DNA of 64,000 nucleotides from Pectobacterium parmentieri (GCF_001742145.1 NZ_CP015749.1:4340001-4404000); one strand, 5' to 3'. Numbered from the stretch's first letter, positions 29,269-38,858 are shown. Program-made: numbers and translations. The notes: generated by a model not told the origin, from the letters alone.

Positions 29269-31539
29269 ATGTATTTTAAAAAGCACCAACCGTATTTAAA
29301 AAAACACCAGCACAAAATAACGTCAGGCATTTTAATGAGCTGCGTTTTAACGCTCCCCGCCACAACGCAGGCAGCCGATCCGCAAATCGCAACGGATAAT
29401 GTTCCTCAAACCGAGGCGACAACCGCCGCCCCCGTCCAACTAAAACGCGTGAAAGTGAACGCCCAACGTGCACCCATTCAGCCACCGACCACGCTGGCAT
29501 CGGTAATCGACGGCAAAACGCTCGAAGAAGAGCGGCTCTACCGCTTTGAGGAGCTGTCACAGCTAGTGACAGGTCTGGATGTCGATACCGTCGATGTGAT
29601 GGATACGACCGTGACCATCCGTGGGATTGGCGATGGTGGCGAGAGCGGCACCAATATCGGTATGCCGGGCAGCGTGGGGCTGTTTGTCGATGGCGTCTAT
29701 TTGTCCCGCCCCGGCGTTATCTCTAACGATTTGCTGGATATCGACAGCACCCGCGTGCTCAAAGGCCCGCAGGGTGCCGCCTATGGCTTTAATACTACCG
29801 GCGGCGCGATTGATATTCGCACCCGCAAACCGACTTTCACCCCCGAATATTCACTAGAGCAATCGTTCGGACAACGCGGCTATCTGCAATCCAAACTGAT
29901 GGCATCCGGGCCACTCAGCGACCACTGGGCAGGGCGCATCAATCTGTCACGCACTGAACGCGGCGGAAATGTCACGAATATCGAAAACGGCCATAAACTC
30001 GGAGGCAGCACCAATAACGGCGTGCGCGGCCAATTGCTGTATCAACCCAATGAAAGCTTTAGCCTCAGAATCACCGGCGACTACAGCGATTCGACTCAGC
30101 GCCCCGTTTCGGTTCTGGTGAGCGCAACCGACGCTTTTCGCACTCGCGCCGAACAAACGGGCCTTAAGGTCGTCGGCGGTCGTCAAGTCGCCATGGATGA
30201 CGAGAACGTCATTCGTGTTGCGCAAGGCGGCGGCTCGGTCGAGGCCAACTGGAAACTGAAGAGTGGATTTAGCCTGAATTCCCTCTCCTCATTGCGCTAT
30301 TTCCGCGTCTTGCCCAGTACGGCGGACAACTGGAACATTCCGCTCTATAACGACAGCGGTGCCGATGTACGCGATCGCGTCTGGTCACAAAGCTTTTGGC
30401 TGGATTCGCCCAAAGGCAATAAGGTCGATTACTCACTCGGCGTCGATTACTGGGGAGAGAACCTCGATACCGAGGTAAACAGTCGCTACTACAACGACAA
30501 TCGCGTGCGGACGTGGGTAGGGAATGGCTATCAGGGTATTAACGTGCAGCGCTTTGGTACGCTAGATGACACCGTTTATTCCGTCTATGGTCGCGGAACC
30601 TGGCACGCTGCCGATAAGCTGGACGTCATCGTCGGCCTGCGCCACACCTACGAGAAAAAAGAGGGAACGTTTGTCCGCAGGAACCGCGCAACCTTCGATT
30701 CTGGCCCACTCTCGCAAACCAACCGCCTGCCTTCAGGCTCTGTCAGCCTGAACTGGTTTGCGGCACCCAACGTCACTCCTTACCTCACGCTGGGCTACGG
30801 GGAAAAATCCGGCGGCCTGAACGTGTCATCCGGGGCAGCAAGGCAGTTGGGGATTGACTCGTTGTACGTCGATCCAGAGAAAACTCGCTCGGCGGAGCTG
30901 GGGGTTAAAACCCACTGGCTACAGCGCAAAGTGGAATGGAATACCGCGCTGTTCTGGAGCGTCGTCGAAGATTTCCAGAATAACGCCTATGACGAAGAAA
31001 CGGATACCAGCTACCTGATTAATGCCGGGAAATTCCGCTCACGCGGCGGGGAATCTCAGCTAACGCTACGCCCGCTTGATGGTCTGAGCATCAGTCTGGC
31101 CGGTACGCTGCTGGATGCCAGTTATCTGAACTTCCCTAACGCCCGCTGCCCGGCAGAAATTTCCGCCGTCTCGTGCGATATGTCAGGAAAGCGCGTCTTC
31201 AAATCCCCCACGCTGAGCTACAACACGCGCGTGCGTTATCAGTGGGATACGCCAAACAATCTGCAAGCTTCGGTTTCCGGGCAATGGTCATGGCGGAGCT
31301 GGGCTTACGGTACGCTCGATGATTCCGAGAGCAACCGTATTCCGGCCTACGGCGTCCTGAACCTGTCTAGCGGGCTGAGCGGCAAGCAAGGTGACAACCG
31401 CTGGAACGTATCGCTGTGGGTGAAAAATGCGTTGGATAAGAACTACTACCGCTCCGTCAGAGGCTCCAGCGCCACGACAGGCGTGATTGGCGAACCGCGC
31501 ATGGTCGGGATATCGGTCGGGTACGACTTCAAGGGGTAA
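29269..31539 (+). CDS. TonB-dependent outer-membrane receptor
   Basis: 756 residues. Signal peptide with a Lys/His-rich start and 'ITSGILMSCVLTLPATTQA'. A possible TonB-box region lies near 'LKRVKVNAQR'. The plug domain (about 70-200) has 'VTIRGIGDGG', 'VGLFVDGVYLSRPG' and 'VLKGPQGAAYGFNTTGGAIDI'. The rest is a beta barrel with alternating aromatic strands to 'MVGISVGYDFKG'. The C-terminal residue is Gly, not the usual aromatic. The pattern resembles receptors of the carbohydrate/sideromycin type rather than classical siderophore receptors. Substrate unknown. Confidence 0.92.
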   Translation: MYFKKHQPYLKKHQHKITSGILMSCVLTLPATTQAADPQIATDNVPQTEATTAAPVQLKRVKVNAQRAPIQPPTTLASVIDGKTLEEERLYRFEELSQLVTGLDVDTVDVMDTTVTIRGIGDGGESGTNIGMPGSVGLFVDGVYLSRPGVISNDLLDIDSTRVLKGPQGAAYGFNTTGGAIDIRTRKPTFTPEYSLEQSFGQRGYLQSKLMASGPLSDHWAGRINLSRTERGGNVTNIENGHKLGGSTNNGVRGQLLYQPNESFSLRITGDYSDSTQRPVSVLVSATDAFRTRAEQTGLKVVGGRQVAMDDENVIRVAQGGGSVEANWKLKSGFSLNSLSSLRYFRVLPSTADNWNIPLYNDSGADVRDRVWSQSFWLDSPKGNKVDYSLGVDYWGENLDTEVNSRYYNDNRVRTWVGNGYQGINVQRFGTLDDTVYSVYGRGTWHAADKLDVIVGLRHTYEKKEGTFVRRNRATFDSGPLSQTNRLPSGSVSLNWFAAPNVTPYLTLGYGEKSGGLNVSSGAARQLGIDSLYVDPEKTRSAELGVKTHWLQRKVEWNTALFWSVVEDFQNNAYDEETDTSYLINAGKFRSRGGESQLTLRPLDGLSISLAGTLLDASYLNFPNARCPAEISAVSCDMSGKRVFKSPTLSYNTRVRYQWDTPNNLQASVSGQWSWRSWAYGTLDDSESNRIPAYGVLNLSSGLSGKQGDNRWNVSLWVKNALDKNYYRSVRGSSATTGVIGEPRMVGISVGYDFKG

Positions 31540-31543
31540 TGTC

Positions 31544-34315
31544 ATGAAGCAGATGACGTATTCACGCCGACGCTTCCTACGTGACAGCACGCTGCTGGCG
31601 CTGTCGGCACCGTTCTGGACCTCTGCTGCTGCGCCTTTGGCAGCGGCTTCCAACCGCACTGGCGAAGCCGCGCCGCAGGCCAGCCTGCGCTGGCTGGACG
31701 GGCAGATCCCCCGTTCGTTTACGGGCGTCACCTGGGGTGTGCCCTGGCCGCAGGGGGCGGTGCGCAGCGATAGCGATTTCGCGTTGTACGACGCGCAGCA
31801 GCAAGCCTATAGCCTGCAAAGCTGGCCACTCGCCCGCTGGCCAGACGGCTCGATTAAATGGTCGGCACATGCTCTGGGCGGCGATGCCGCGCCGAAAGAC
31901 GGCCTGACGCTGCGTCCGATTTCCGTTAAGGACGTGCCGACAGGTTCAGAGATGGTTAGCGAACACGCGCGCGGCTGGACAATCGATACCGGCCATATTC
32001 GCTGCGTCATTCCACGTTCAGGTTCTCGCCTGATCGAAGAAATATGGCGAGATGGTCGGCTAGCGTTAACCAACGGCAGGTTGGTGCTGCGTATGCAGCG
32101 CGGAGCAGAGACAGACAGTACGCTGGCGCAGGACGCCTATCAGGGGGTGATCGACACGGTTACCGTGGAGCAAAGCGGGTCGCAGCGCACGGTGATTGCG
32201 CTACGCGGCACGCATCACGCCGAACCACAGGGGGTTGCGCACATCCCCTTTATTATCCGGCTGTATAGCTATGCGAATACCGATTCGCTGCGCGTGGTGC
32301 ACACCTTACTCTATGACAACGACAACGATCTCCTCAGCCTGAAAGGACTTGGGCTGGCGTTCGACGTTCCGTTACGGGGAGAGTTGCACGATCGTCATGT
32401 ACGCTTCGTCTCGGATCAGGGCGGGCTTTTTCGTGAAGCGGTACGCGGTCTGAGCGGATTACGCCGCGATCCTGGTGCGGCCGTTATCGCTGCCCAGCTA
32501 GCGGGGCAAGCGACGCCGCCGATAGCAAATTTCTCACCGGAGGTCGGCAAACGGCTGGATTATATTCCCGCGTTTGGCAGCTATCGCCTGACCCAGCACC
32601 ATCCCGACGGTTTTCAGATCCATAAGCGTACCGCGACTGGACAGGGTTGGCTGCTTTCCGCCACGGGAGAACGGGCAGCAGGCGTCGGCTATCTGGGCAC
32701 GCCAACAGGCGGCGTGGCATTTGGCCTACGCAATTTCTGGCAGAGCTACCCCGCCTGTCTGGAAATCGACAATGCCCACACCGACGTGGCAACCGTCACG
32801 CTGTGGCTGTGGTCGCCGTGGGCAGAAGCGATGGATATGCGCTTTTATCATGATGGCTTGGGTCAGGATACCCATGACAAACAGCGCGAAGGGCTGGCGA
32901 TCACCTATGAAGATTACGAACCGGGATTCGGCTCGGCGGTCGGCGTAGCACGCACCAGCGAGCTGTTTATCGATGTGCTGCCCGCAACGCCCGACGCGGA
33001 AAATCTGGTGACGCGAGCACGGCGTATGCAGCAACCGCCGCTGCTGGTGGCAAACTCACCGGATTTGTATCGTGCGCAGGCATTTGGATCGATGTGGGCT
33101 CCGGCCTCCGCGGCAACACCTGCACGAACCCGTCTGGAGGCGCAGTTGGGGGCGTATTTCGACGCCTACCAGCAGGAGGTCGAGCAACGAAAATGGTACG
33201 GCTTTTGGGATTTCGGCGATGTCATGCACACCTATGACAGCGACCGTCACGTCTGGCGCTACGATGTGGGCGGCTACGCATGGGATAACTCAGAGCTGAG
33301 TACCGATCTGTGGCTCTGGTATTACTTCCTGCACAGCGGACGCGCCGACGTGTTTCGTATGGCAGAAGCCATGACGCGCCACACCGGTGAAGTTGACGTG
33401 CATCATCTGGGGCGCTTTAGCCCGCTAGGGTCCCGGCACAATGTCCGCCACTGGGGCGACAGCGCCAAACAGTTGCGTATTTCTACCGTCGCTAATCGCC
33501 GTTTTCTCTATTACCTCACCGCCGATGAACGCATCGGTGAACTGATGGATGAACAGGTTGAGGCGCTGCGCACGCTAAGTGCGGTGCTGCCCGGCCGCAA
33601 AATCGGCCAGACGTATCCCGACAACCCAAATCATATCAGTCTGGGTTTCGGCACCGACTGGGGTGCCGTGGCGGCTGCCTGGCTCACCGCTTGGGAGCGC
33701 CACGGCGATCCAGCGATGCGCGAACGCTTGCTCAACAGCATGCAAACGCTGGCCGCTCAGCCACACGGTTTTTTCACTGGTAGCGCAGCCATCGACCCTG
33801 ATACCGGCAGATTCCTTCCCGCGCCTGCGGGTCAGGTAGAAATTTCGCATTTGAGCGCGGTTTTTGGTCTGACAGAAATCTGTAGTGAGCTGGTTGAGGT
33901 GCTGCCCGATCCGGCTTTTACGCACGCGTGGCTCGACTACTGTCGGCTGTATAACGATCCGATCGCGTTAAGCGCAGCCGTAGGTAAAACGGTGAAAAAG
34001 CTCAATCTGGCTCAAGGCCATGCCCGGCTGACTGCGTTTGCCGCACGACGGTTGAACGATCGTGCGCTGGCGCAGCGGGCGTGGGCAGAATTTACCGCCG
34101 GCAGCGGCGGCATTGCTAACCCAACACTCACGCAGCGACGCCTGACACCGCCTGACGTGCTTTACCCCATCAACGAACCGGTGATCAATTCCACCATTGA
34201 TAAACATTCCGGCAGTACCGCGGTAACCAATCTGGCGACCAACGCCGTCGCCCAATGGGGATTAGCCGCCATCGCCCTGCTGGCCTTGCTGGATGACATT
34301 CCCGCTTCTTCTTAA
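31544..34315 (+). CDS. Tat-exported PL26-like exo-rhamnogalacturonan lyase family protein
   Basis: 923 residues from ATG 31544 (AAGGGG 7 bp upstream, only 4 bp after the receptor stop; translation probably coupled). The twin-arginine signal 'SRRRFLRDSTLLALSAPFW' sends a folded protein to the periplasm. 'LRWLDGQIPRSFTGVTWGVPWPQG' and 'WPLARWPDGSIKWSA' match the N-terminal RIFT-barrel of PcRGLX-like proteins; a central beta-sandwich and a C-terminal alpha/alpha toroid ('YDVGGYAWDNSELSTDLWLWYY') follow. This family includes exo-acting rhamnogalacturonan lyases (PL26). Activity here is inferred. Confidence 0.78.
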   Translation: MKQMTYSRRRFLRDSTLLALSAPFWTSAAAPLAAASNRTGEAAPQASLRWLDGQIPRSFTGVTWGVPWPQGAVRSDSDFALYDAQQQAYSLQSWPLARWPDGSIKWSAHALGGDAAPKDGLTLRPISVKDVPTGSEMVSEHARGWTIDTGHIRCVIPRSGSRLIEEIWRDGRLALTNGRLVLRMQRGAETDSTLAQDAYQGVIDTVTVEQSGSQRTVIALRGTHHAEPQGVAHIPFIIRLYSYANTDSLRVVHTLLYDNDNDLLSLKGLGLAFDVPLRGELHDRHVRFVSDQGGLFREAVRGLSGLRRDPGAAVIAAQLAGQATPPIANFSPEVGKRLDYIPAFGSYRLTQHHPDGFQIHKRTATGQGWLLSATGERAAGVGYLGTPTGGVAFGLRNFWQSYPACLEIDNAHTDVATVTLWLWSPWAEAMDMRFYHDGLGQDTHDKQREGLAITYEDYEPGFGSAVGVARTSELFIDVLPATPDAENLVTRARRMQQPPLLVANSPDLYRAQAFGSMWAPASAATPARTRLEAQLGAYFDAYQQEVEQRKWYGFWDFGDVMHTYDSDRHVWRYDVGGYAWDNSELSTDLWLWYYFLHSGRADVFRMAEAMTRHTGEVDVHHLGRFSPLGSRHNVRHWGDSAKQLRISTVANRRFLYYLTADERIGELMDEQVEALRTLSAVLPGRKIGQTYPDNPNHISLGFGTDWGAVAAAWLTAWERHGDPAMRERLLNSMQTLAAQPHGFFTGSAAIDPDTGRFLPAPAGQVEISHLSAVFGLTEICSELVEVLPDPAFTHAWLDYCRLYNDPIALSAAVGKTVKKLNLAQGHARLTAFAARRLNDRALAQRAWAEFTAGSGGIANPTLTQRRLTPPDVLYPINEPVINSTIDKHSGSTAVTNLATNAVAQWGLAAIALLALLDDIPASS

Positions 34316-34350
34316 TGCCGCCACTCGGCGGCACGTTACAGGACATCATC

Positions 34351-35043
34351 ATGATTGACCCTAGCTGTACTGAAAACACGCTCCTCCTGTCGCCGCAGAC
34401 AGGCGGCACGCACGACATTATCGAGTCCCCCCACCGTGCAGCGCTTATCTGGTCCACTGATTCAAACGGCCAGCCGCTACGCTGGCAGGTGGAGCGGGAA
34501 GACCCTGAACATACAGCGATCCAGACTACGCCTGAGCGTCTGACGTTGGAGAGCGCTGCTGGGCTAACACTCTGGCTGGATGCACAGCTCTCAGGCACCT
34601 ATCGCATCGCCTTCACACGGGAAATTCTGGTTGCGGATCGCCCACACGACCGCGTGTCCGACCTTAACCAGTTCTGGGCCGCCCGCGATCTGCATAATCC
34701 GAAGCTGTTTGCCCGGCACGGCAAGCTCAACGAATATGACAGTCTGAACCTGTACTATGTCGGGATGGGTGGGAACTGGAACAGCACCACGCGCTTTCGT
34801 TACTACGATGGTCACGGCGAGCGCCTGCTACTTGGCGAATACACTGATGCCGCGCATCTGCTGCGTCCTAACCATCGCTATCGCATCGTGATTGACGTGG
34901 ATCGGCGGGAAACGCGTTTCTGGGTTGATGACGTGCTCTATTTCCGCGCCAGCTACCCGAACACGCCTGCTCCGGGTTATTTCGGCTTTCGGACGGTATT
35001 TTCACGTCAGGAAATCAGCGAGTTCAGCATCACCCCGCTGTAA
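34351..35043 (+). CDS. DUF6250-like beta-jelly-roll protein
   Basis: 230 residues from ATG 34351 (AGGA 8 bp upstream; an ATG at 34315 overlapping the previous stop is the alternative). 'DRVSDLNQFWAARDL', 'YDSLNLYYVGMGGNWNSTTRFRYYDG' and 'GYFGFRTVFSRQ' recall the DUF6250 family, often linked with polysaccharide-utilisation genes. No signal peptide is apparent. Likely a carbohydrate-processing or binding partner of the upstream lyase. Its 3' end overlaps the convergent LysR gene by 14 bp. Confidence 0.65.
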   Translation: MIDPSCTENTLLLSPQTGGTHDIIESPHRAALIWSTDSNGQPLRWQVEREDPEHTAIQTTPERLTLESAAGLTLWLDAQLSGTYRIAFTREILVADRPHDRVSDLNQFWAARDLHNPKLFARHGKLNEYDSLNLYYVGMGGNWNSTTRFRYYDGHGERLLLGEYTDAAHLLRPNHRYRIVIDVDRRETRFWVDDVLYFRASYPNTPAPGYFGFRTVFSRQEISEFSITPL

Positions 35044-35959
35044 GCGACACTGGCACGCCGTGCAGGTCGCCGTCGACCTGTACGAAAGTGTCGATCAGTT
35101 TATGCACCAGCAGAGACAGACGGGCGTCCGCCAGATAAATGATGCCGTAGTGGGTGTAAAATTCGTCGGTGTTGTCGTCTAAGCCTGCAATCTTCAACAT
35201 ATGAATGCCGTGCCGATCGGGCTCATTGAAATGATTCGTCGTCCCGATAGCATCCGAATGGCGTACCACGTCCAGCAGACTGTAGCCATTTTCACACTCA
35301 ATATTGGTGCGGATATCCAGCTTACCGCTCAGTTGCACCAGCGCACGGTGCAGGTTGGGTGGACGAATCGTTGCTGCCAGCGGGTAGGAAAAGAATTGCT
35401 CGACGGTAATCTCTTCCTGAACCGCCAACGGGTGCCCGCTGCGGCAGCAAAACCCCCAACGATGCTGGCTCAGCGGCTGTACCCGATAGCGGGTATCGAA
35501 TTCAAAATTACGCATATCCGCTACAATGAAATCCAGTTCTTCGGCCATGAGTCGATGGCCCAGCGCCTGCCAGTTATCAACACGAAAGACCATCCGCACC
35601 TTGGGATACAGCCGGGAGAACGCCCCAATCACCTGCGGCATCAGCCAGGCGGCAGGTGCCGGGCCGCAGCCAAAATTCACTTCGCCCGCTTCTTTTTCAT
35701 TGAACTGCTGGATATCGTTAAATAGATCGTGTGTCTGATTAATCAGGCGACGTGCATGTTCCAGCACCACCAGTCCTTTCGGCGTGGGCTCCAACTGGTT
35801 CATGCGATCGATCAGACGGGTGCCGATGGTTTGTTCCAGAGACTGGATGCTGCGGCTAAAGGCAGATTGGGACAGCTTCATCGCCTGTGCCGCCGACGTA
35901 AAATTGCGATGCTCAATCAGGGCAATAAAGTGACGCAGTTGGCGAAGATCGATATTCAT
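35030..35959 (-). CDS. LysR-family transcriptional regulator
   Basis: 309 residues. N-terminal HTH 'MNIDLRQLRHFIALIEHRNFTSAAQAMKLSQSAFSRSIQSLE', then a LysR effector domain. The convergent position at the end of the lyase cluster suggests it controls that cluster, possibly via the palindrome at 27988. Inducer unknown. Confidence 0.85.
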   Translation of the reverse strand: MNIDLRQLRHFIALIEHRNFTSAAQAMKLSQSAFSRSIQSLEQTIGTRLIDRMNQLEPTPKGLVVLEHARRLINQTHDLFNDIQQFNEKEAGEVNFGCGPAPAAWLMPQVIGAFSRLYPKVRMVFRVDNWQALGHRLMAEELDFIVADMRNFEFDTRYRVQPLSQHRWGFCCRSGHPLAVQEEITVEQFFSYPLAATIRPPNLHRALVQLSGKLDIRTNIECENGYSLLDVVRHSDAIGTTNHFNEPDRHGIHMLKIAGLDDNTDEFYTHYGIIYLADARLSLLVHKLIDTFVQVDGDLHGVPVSLTAG

Positions 35960-36157
35960 AGCGAGGCGTGTAATCAGGACGGAAGGAGTTTTCAGGCTAA
36001 CAGGTTTGGTCGTGCAGAAAAAAGAATAAAACCGTTTTTTATATGCTCAGTAGTTATATGTACAAGGGCGCGGCTAGCGTATGACACCTCATTTCAACAC
36101 TGTCATCCGTACACAACGCTTTGCCGCCTACCATAGCAACAGAAATAGCCACAGCCC

Positions 36158-36268
36158 CTCAACCATAAAGGCCGCTGGCTGGAAGCGTTGAGCTTTATGA
36201 CTGGGATGCCAGCGATCGTCACGGTGGAACGCGGCAGGTTGATTATTGAGACCGAGATTACTCTGTAG
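36158..36268 (+). pseudogene. symE: symE relic (C-terminal half, still in frame)
   Basis: Encodes 'LNHKGRWLEALSFMTGMPAIVTVERGRLIIETEITL' and stops at 36266-36268. The N-terminal third is missing and a stop precedes it in frame. The 384-bp gap around it holds the left boundary of the large Rhs island; a module hairpin follows. Confidence 0.75.
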
Positions 36269-36294
36269 CGGCTAACCAGACCATAAAGTAAAAA

Positions 36295-36331
36295 GGCAGA
36301 AGGATCGTTGTAATCGCTTCCGGCTATTTTT
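36295..36331. terminator. Module hairpin (36.3 kb)
   Basis: GGCAGAAGGATC..GATCGCTTCCGGC-type hairpin with A-rich left and T-rich right flanks, so it can end symE on the plus strand and the immunity gene on the minus strand. Here GGCAGAAGGATCGTTGTAATCGCTTCCGGC is imperfect at two pairs. Confidence 0.65.
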
Positions 36332-36343
36332 AGTGTGGTTCCG

Positions 36344-36820
36344 TTAGCTTTTATCATTTTTTATCAATGCGATTCCCTTGGGGTTACTCCAATCTAAACT
36401 TTCTTTTAGAATCGAGAGCGCATCTGTATTATTATCAATGCTATACACCTCATCAAATTTATCACAATCAACTAAAGTTAACGCTGCCCAATAATCTATT
36501 TGGCTTAAAAAATCATTAAATAATAAATGAATTGGATTATTAGTTGTATCTATGTGTTTGTTGATGCACCATTCGAAATCAGAAATTTCGCTCCCCTTCA
36601 AAACATATGCTGAATAACTATTCAAACAAACATGCTTACCTAGTAATATTTCATAAGATTGAATGTTTTTATCAAATTCAAATAAAACCAAATCATTCCA
36701 TTTATATAGTTGGGGGGCTTGAGAATATTTTTCTTCACCCCATTCAATATAAACCTCCTTCCAATTAAGAACGTTAATATCTATATTATTTGGCAGTAAA
36801 ATTGCAAATGAAACATCCAT
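36344..36820 (-). CDS. Putative immunity protein, family unknown
   Basis: 158 residues, beta-rich start ('VSFAILLPNNIDINVLNWKEVYIEWGEE') and acidic helices ('SQIDYWAALTLVDCDKFDEVYS'). Preceded by AAGGTGATC. No toxin piece remains upstream; a 590-bp gap carries only an inverted R1 block. Confidence 0.5.
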   Translation of the reverse strand: MDVSFAILLPNNIDINVLNWKEVYIEWGEEKYSQAPQLYKWNDLVLFEFDKNIQSYEILLGKHVCLNSYSAYVLKGSEISDFEWCINKHIDTTNNPIHLLFNDFLSQIDYWAALTLVDCDKFDEVYSIDNNTDALSILKESLDWSNPKGIALIKNDKS

Positions 36821-37083
36821 AAGATCACCTTCCTAAATTTCCGCTAGTGGGATGAAAAATGATTGACTCTCCCTCTTTCATCCACCTTTCCCTCATGTCA
36901 GAATATATTATTATGAGAGTTTTATCTATCCCTGGAATTATTTCCGAAAAATTACGCTGCGATTTCATAGTCCACCGAGGGGGTGATAATCCAGTGTCGA
37001 ATGTTTGCGATGCTGATTATAAAACACCTCAATATAATTGAATATCGCGTTCATCGCTTGTTCTCTGCTGACAAACAGCTTTG

Positions 37084-37229
37084 CTGTCCCACTGGCAGAC
37101 TGCGGAACGGCAAAGCGTCACGATAAACCCCAGTTCAGCAACAAACGAGTACTGGCAGCGGTGCCAGTCGCTGCTATGATGTGGTGCAGGCAGACAGGGA
37201 TGTCACAGTATGACGGTAGCGTGTCTGGG
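37084..37229 (-). repeat. Dispersed block R1, copy 2 (inverted)
   Basis: Reverse complement of the block at 43724-43866: CAGACACGCTACCGTCATACTGTGACATCCCTGTCTGCCTG... through GTTGCTGAACTGGGGTTTATC. Inverted relative to the other three copies. It accompanies the only plus-strand immunity-type gene of this island, so a segment here has probably been flipped. Confidence 0.65.
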
Positions 37230-37410
37230 TACAAACGTGTGCGTCGGAAGTTGTGGGGTATTAAGTTGTTAAATAGGCCGAAATCGCCGCCAGAAAAGGC
37301 AATGACTTCAATAGCAAGGCACTAAAATTTAAAATGGCGGAGTAAACTTCTCCGGGCAATAAAAGTACTAAACAGTAATATGTTCATATTTATAATCGGA
37401 AATATAAACC

Positions 37411-37887
37411 ATGAATAGCGATGCAAAAATAAATTTTAACTTTGATTGTTCTCAACTTATTTCTTTCAAGTTTAGCGATACAGATAGGAATCAACTCAAA
37501 GGATTAGAGTTGATTGAAAATATGGGATTCAATGTATTAATTGATCATAATATTAAAGAAGTGAAGAAAGAGTATTTTAGATCCAATAATGATGAGTTTT
37601 TTATTGAATTTGAAGATAAAGAATTTGTTGGTGATATTGAGGATTGGAGCGACTTCGATAACCCCCCCGAACGAATTATAGATTTTGTGAACAGTATATT
37701 GAGACTAAAGGAATTAAATGGATTGCGAGGCGTTAGTATATTCATTTCTATTTTTTCTGAATTGGGTAAAACATCCAATTGCATTATTGATATAAGTCCG
37801 GAGGAAATGATGAAAACTCTCTATTTTATGTCAAGAAGCAATTTTGATGTTTGGGTTGATAATTTAACCATACATTTAATTGACTAG
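37411..37887 (+). CDS. Putative immunity protein on the opposite strand
   Basis: 158 residues, acidic ('FVGDIEDWSDFDNPPERIIDFVNSILRLKELNGLRG'), no signal or membrane segment. It is the only plus-strand member among the island's 26 immunity-type ORFs. Family not recognised. A relic ending ('VDDNGEMTLV') of the second SymE-like class lies at 37943-37975, followed by a module hairpin at 38003-38034. Confidence 0.5.
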   Translation: MNSDAKINFNFDCSQLISFKFSDTDRNQLKGLELIENMGFNVLIDHNIKEVKKEYFRSNNDEFFIEFEDKEFVGDIEDWSDFDNPPERIIDFVNSILRLKELNGLRGVSIFISIFSELGKTSNCIIDISPEEMMKTLYFMSRSNFDVWVDNLTIHLID

Positions 37888-38002
37888 CCTTTATTTTACG
37901 GTGCCGATGATTGGACTGGACGACTGTGATGAGGAGAGTTGGTGGATGATAATGGGGAAATGACGCTGGTATAATAATAAAGGTGGCTAAAAATAAAGTA
38001 GC

Positions 38003-38034
38003 CGGAAGGAATAGGGTGATCTTTTCGGCATGTT
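38003..38034. terminator. Module hairpin (38.0 kb)
   Basis: GCCGGAAGGAATAGGGTGATCTTTTCGGC: outer stem kept, inner stem partly lost. Located after the inverted gene. Confidence 0.5.
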
Positions 38035-38074
38035 TTAGTCAAAGTGAGCATTAAATAATAATGTTAAATCAATA

Positions 38075-38225
38075 AAATTCTCTATTTCACTTTCGCGTCA
38101 CCTTAAAATTAACACAAAAATCGTAAAATGATGAAAATATAATTGCTACACTATTAGGATTATCATTGATTTTCTATCTAATAGACTTAACGAAATCGCT
38201 TTTAATATCAATCCAATAATCCGGC
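38075..38225 (-). pseudogene. 3' remnant of a SUKH immunity gene (copy of 49900-50415)
   Basis: About 150 bp closely matching the last third of the gene at 49900 (TATTTCACTTTCG.....AAATTAACACAAAA.TC.TAAAATGATG, and CTTTTAATATCAATCCAATAATC). The 5' part is gone and is replaced by a symE 3' scrap at 38235-38282 ('VTMEWGWIIIEVKVNL'). Confidence 0.7.
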
Positions 38226-38346
38226 ATGCTGTCACGATGGAGTGGGGCTGGATTATTATTGAGGTCAAGGTTAATCTGTAATGGATAACTAACATGTAAA
38301 ATAAAAAATGGAAGGAGTATGGGGGATTCAGGATATTATCTTAATA

Positions 38347-38808
38347 TCATTCAGATAAAATCAACTCGGATATATTATCGATCATTTTATCCTTAAAGAA
38401 ACCATCATTATATAATAATTTAAGGTATGATAAATCGAGAAAATGTTCTATAAAATTAACACCATATTTTTCTAAGAAAACGATCATGTCCGAGAAAAAA
38501 AACGTATCATCAGAATCTAAATCAAGAGCACTATCTATATTAATTGTATCAAAACCCGGTATTTTATTGAACCTAAAGGAAATTCCACATGTATAGTGCG
38601 TTAACTTAGCAACATCTCTTGATTGATCAACGCAAATTCCAACTTCAAAGGTAAAGTTATTACTATATCTAGATTTTTGCAATGCAATTATTATTGCAAC
38701 ATCCTTCTCGCTCTTTCGCCAAGAATTTCGTTTTTTAATAAAACCATTACATTTAAAAACAGAATTAATTTTTGAAACTACACTCTTTTCGTCCATGATT
38801 TGCATCAC
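38347..38808 (-). CDS. DUF4304-like protein, putative immunity
   Basis: 153 residues. 'VFKCNGFIKKRNSWRKSEKDVAIIIALQKSRYSNNFTFEVGI' fits the DUF4304 pattern (GF.KK...W.R......I..QKS..S..Y...GI), a family common in toxin-immunity loci. It is followed (minus-strand order) by a degraded hairpin at 38313-38345. It lies 50 bp downstream of 38859-39515. Confidence 0.6.
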   Translation of the reverse strand: MMQIMDEKSVVSKINSVFKCNGFIKKRNSWRKSEKDVAIIIALQKSRYSNNFTFEVGICVDQSRDVAKLTHYTCGISFRFNKIPGFDTINIDSALDLDSDDTFFFSDMIVFLEKYGVNFIEHFLDLSYLKLLYNDGFFKDKMIDNISELILSE

Positions 38809-38858
38809 TAGTTAAGGTTTATGGATTATAAGCAGCTAATGCGCCAGTCCATCTGCCG

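Noticed and set aside
14246..36000. Prophage, integrase, transposase or tRNA-bounded genomic island
   Set aside because: No integrase, transposase, tRNA or attachment repeats were found at either island edge; the islands are better explained by local Rhs recombination.
36103..36357. 84-codon minus frame
   Set aside because: Antisense of the symE relic on the plus strand; similar spurious frames recur opposite every symE copy (44900-45055, 49538-49813, 58403-58675, 59866-60066).
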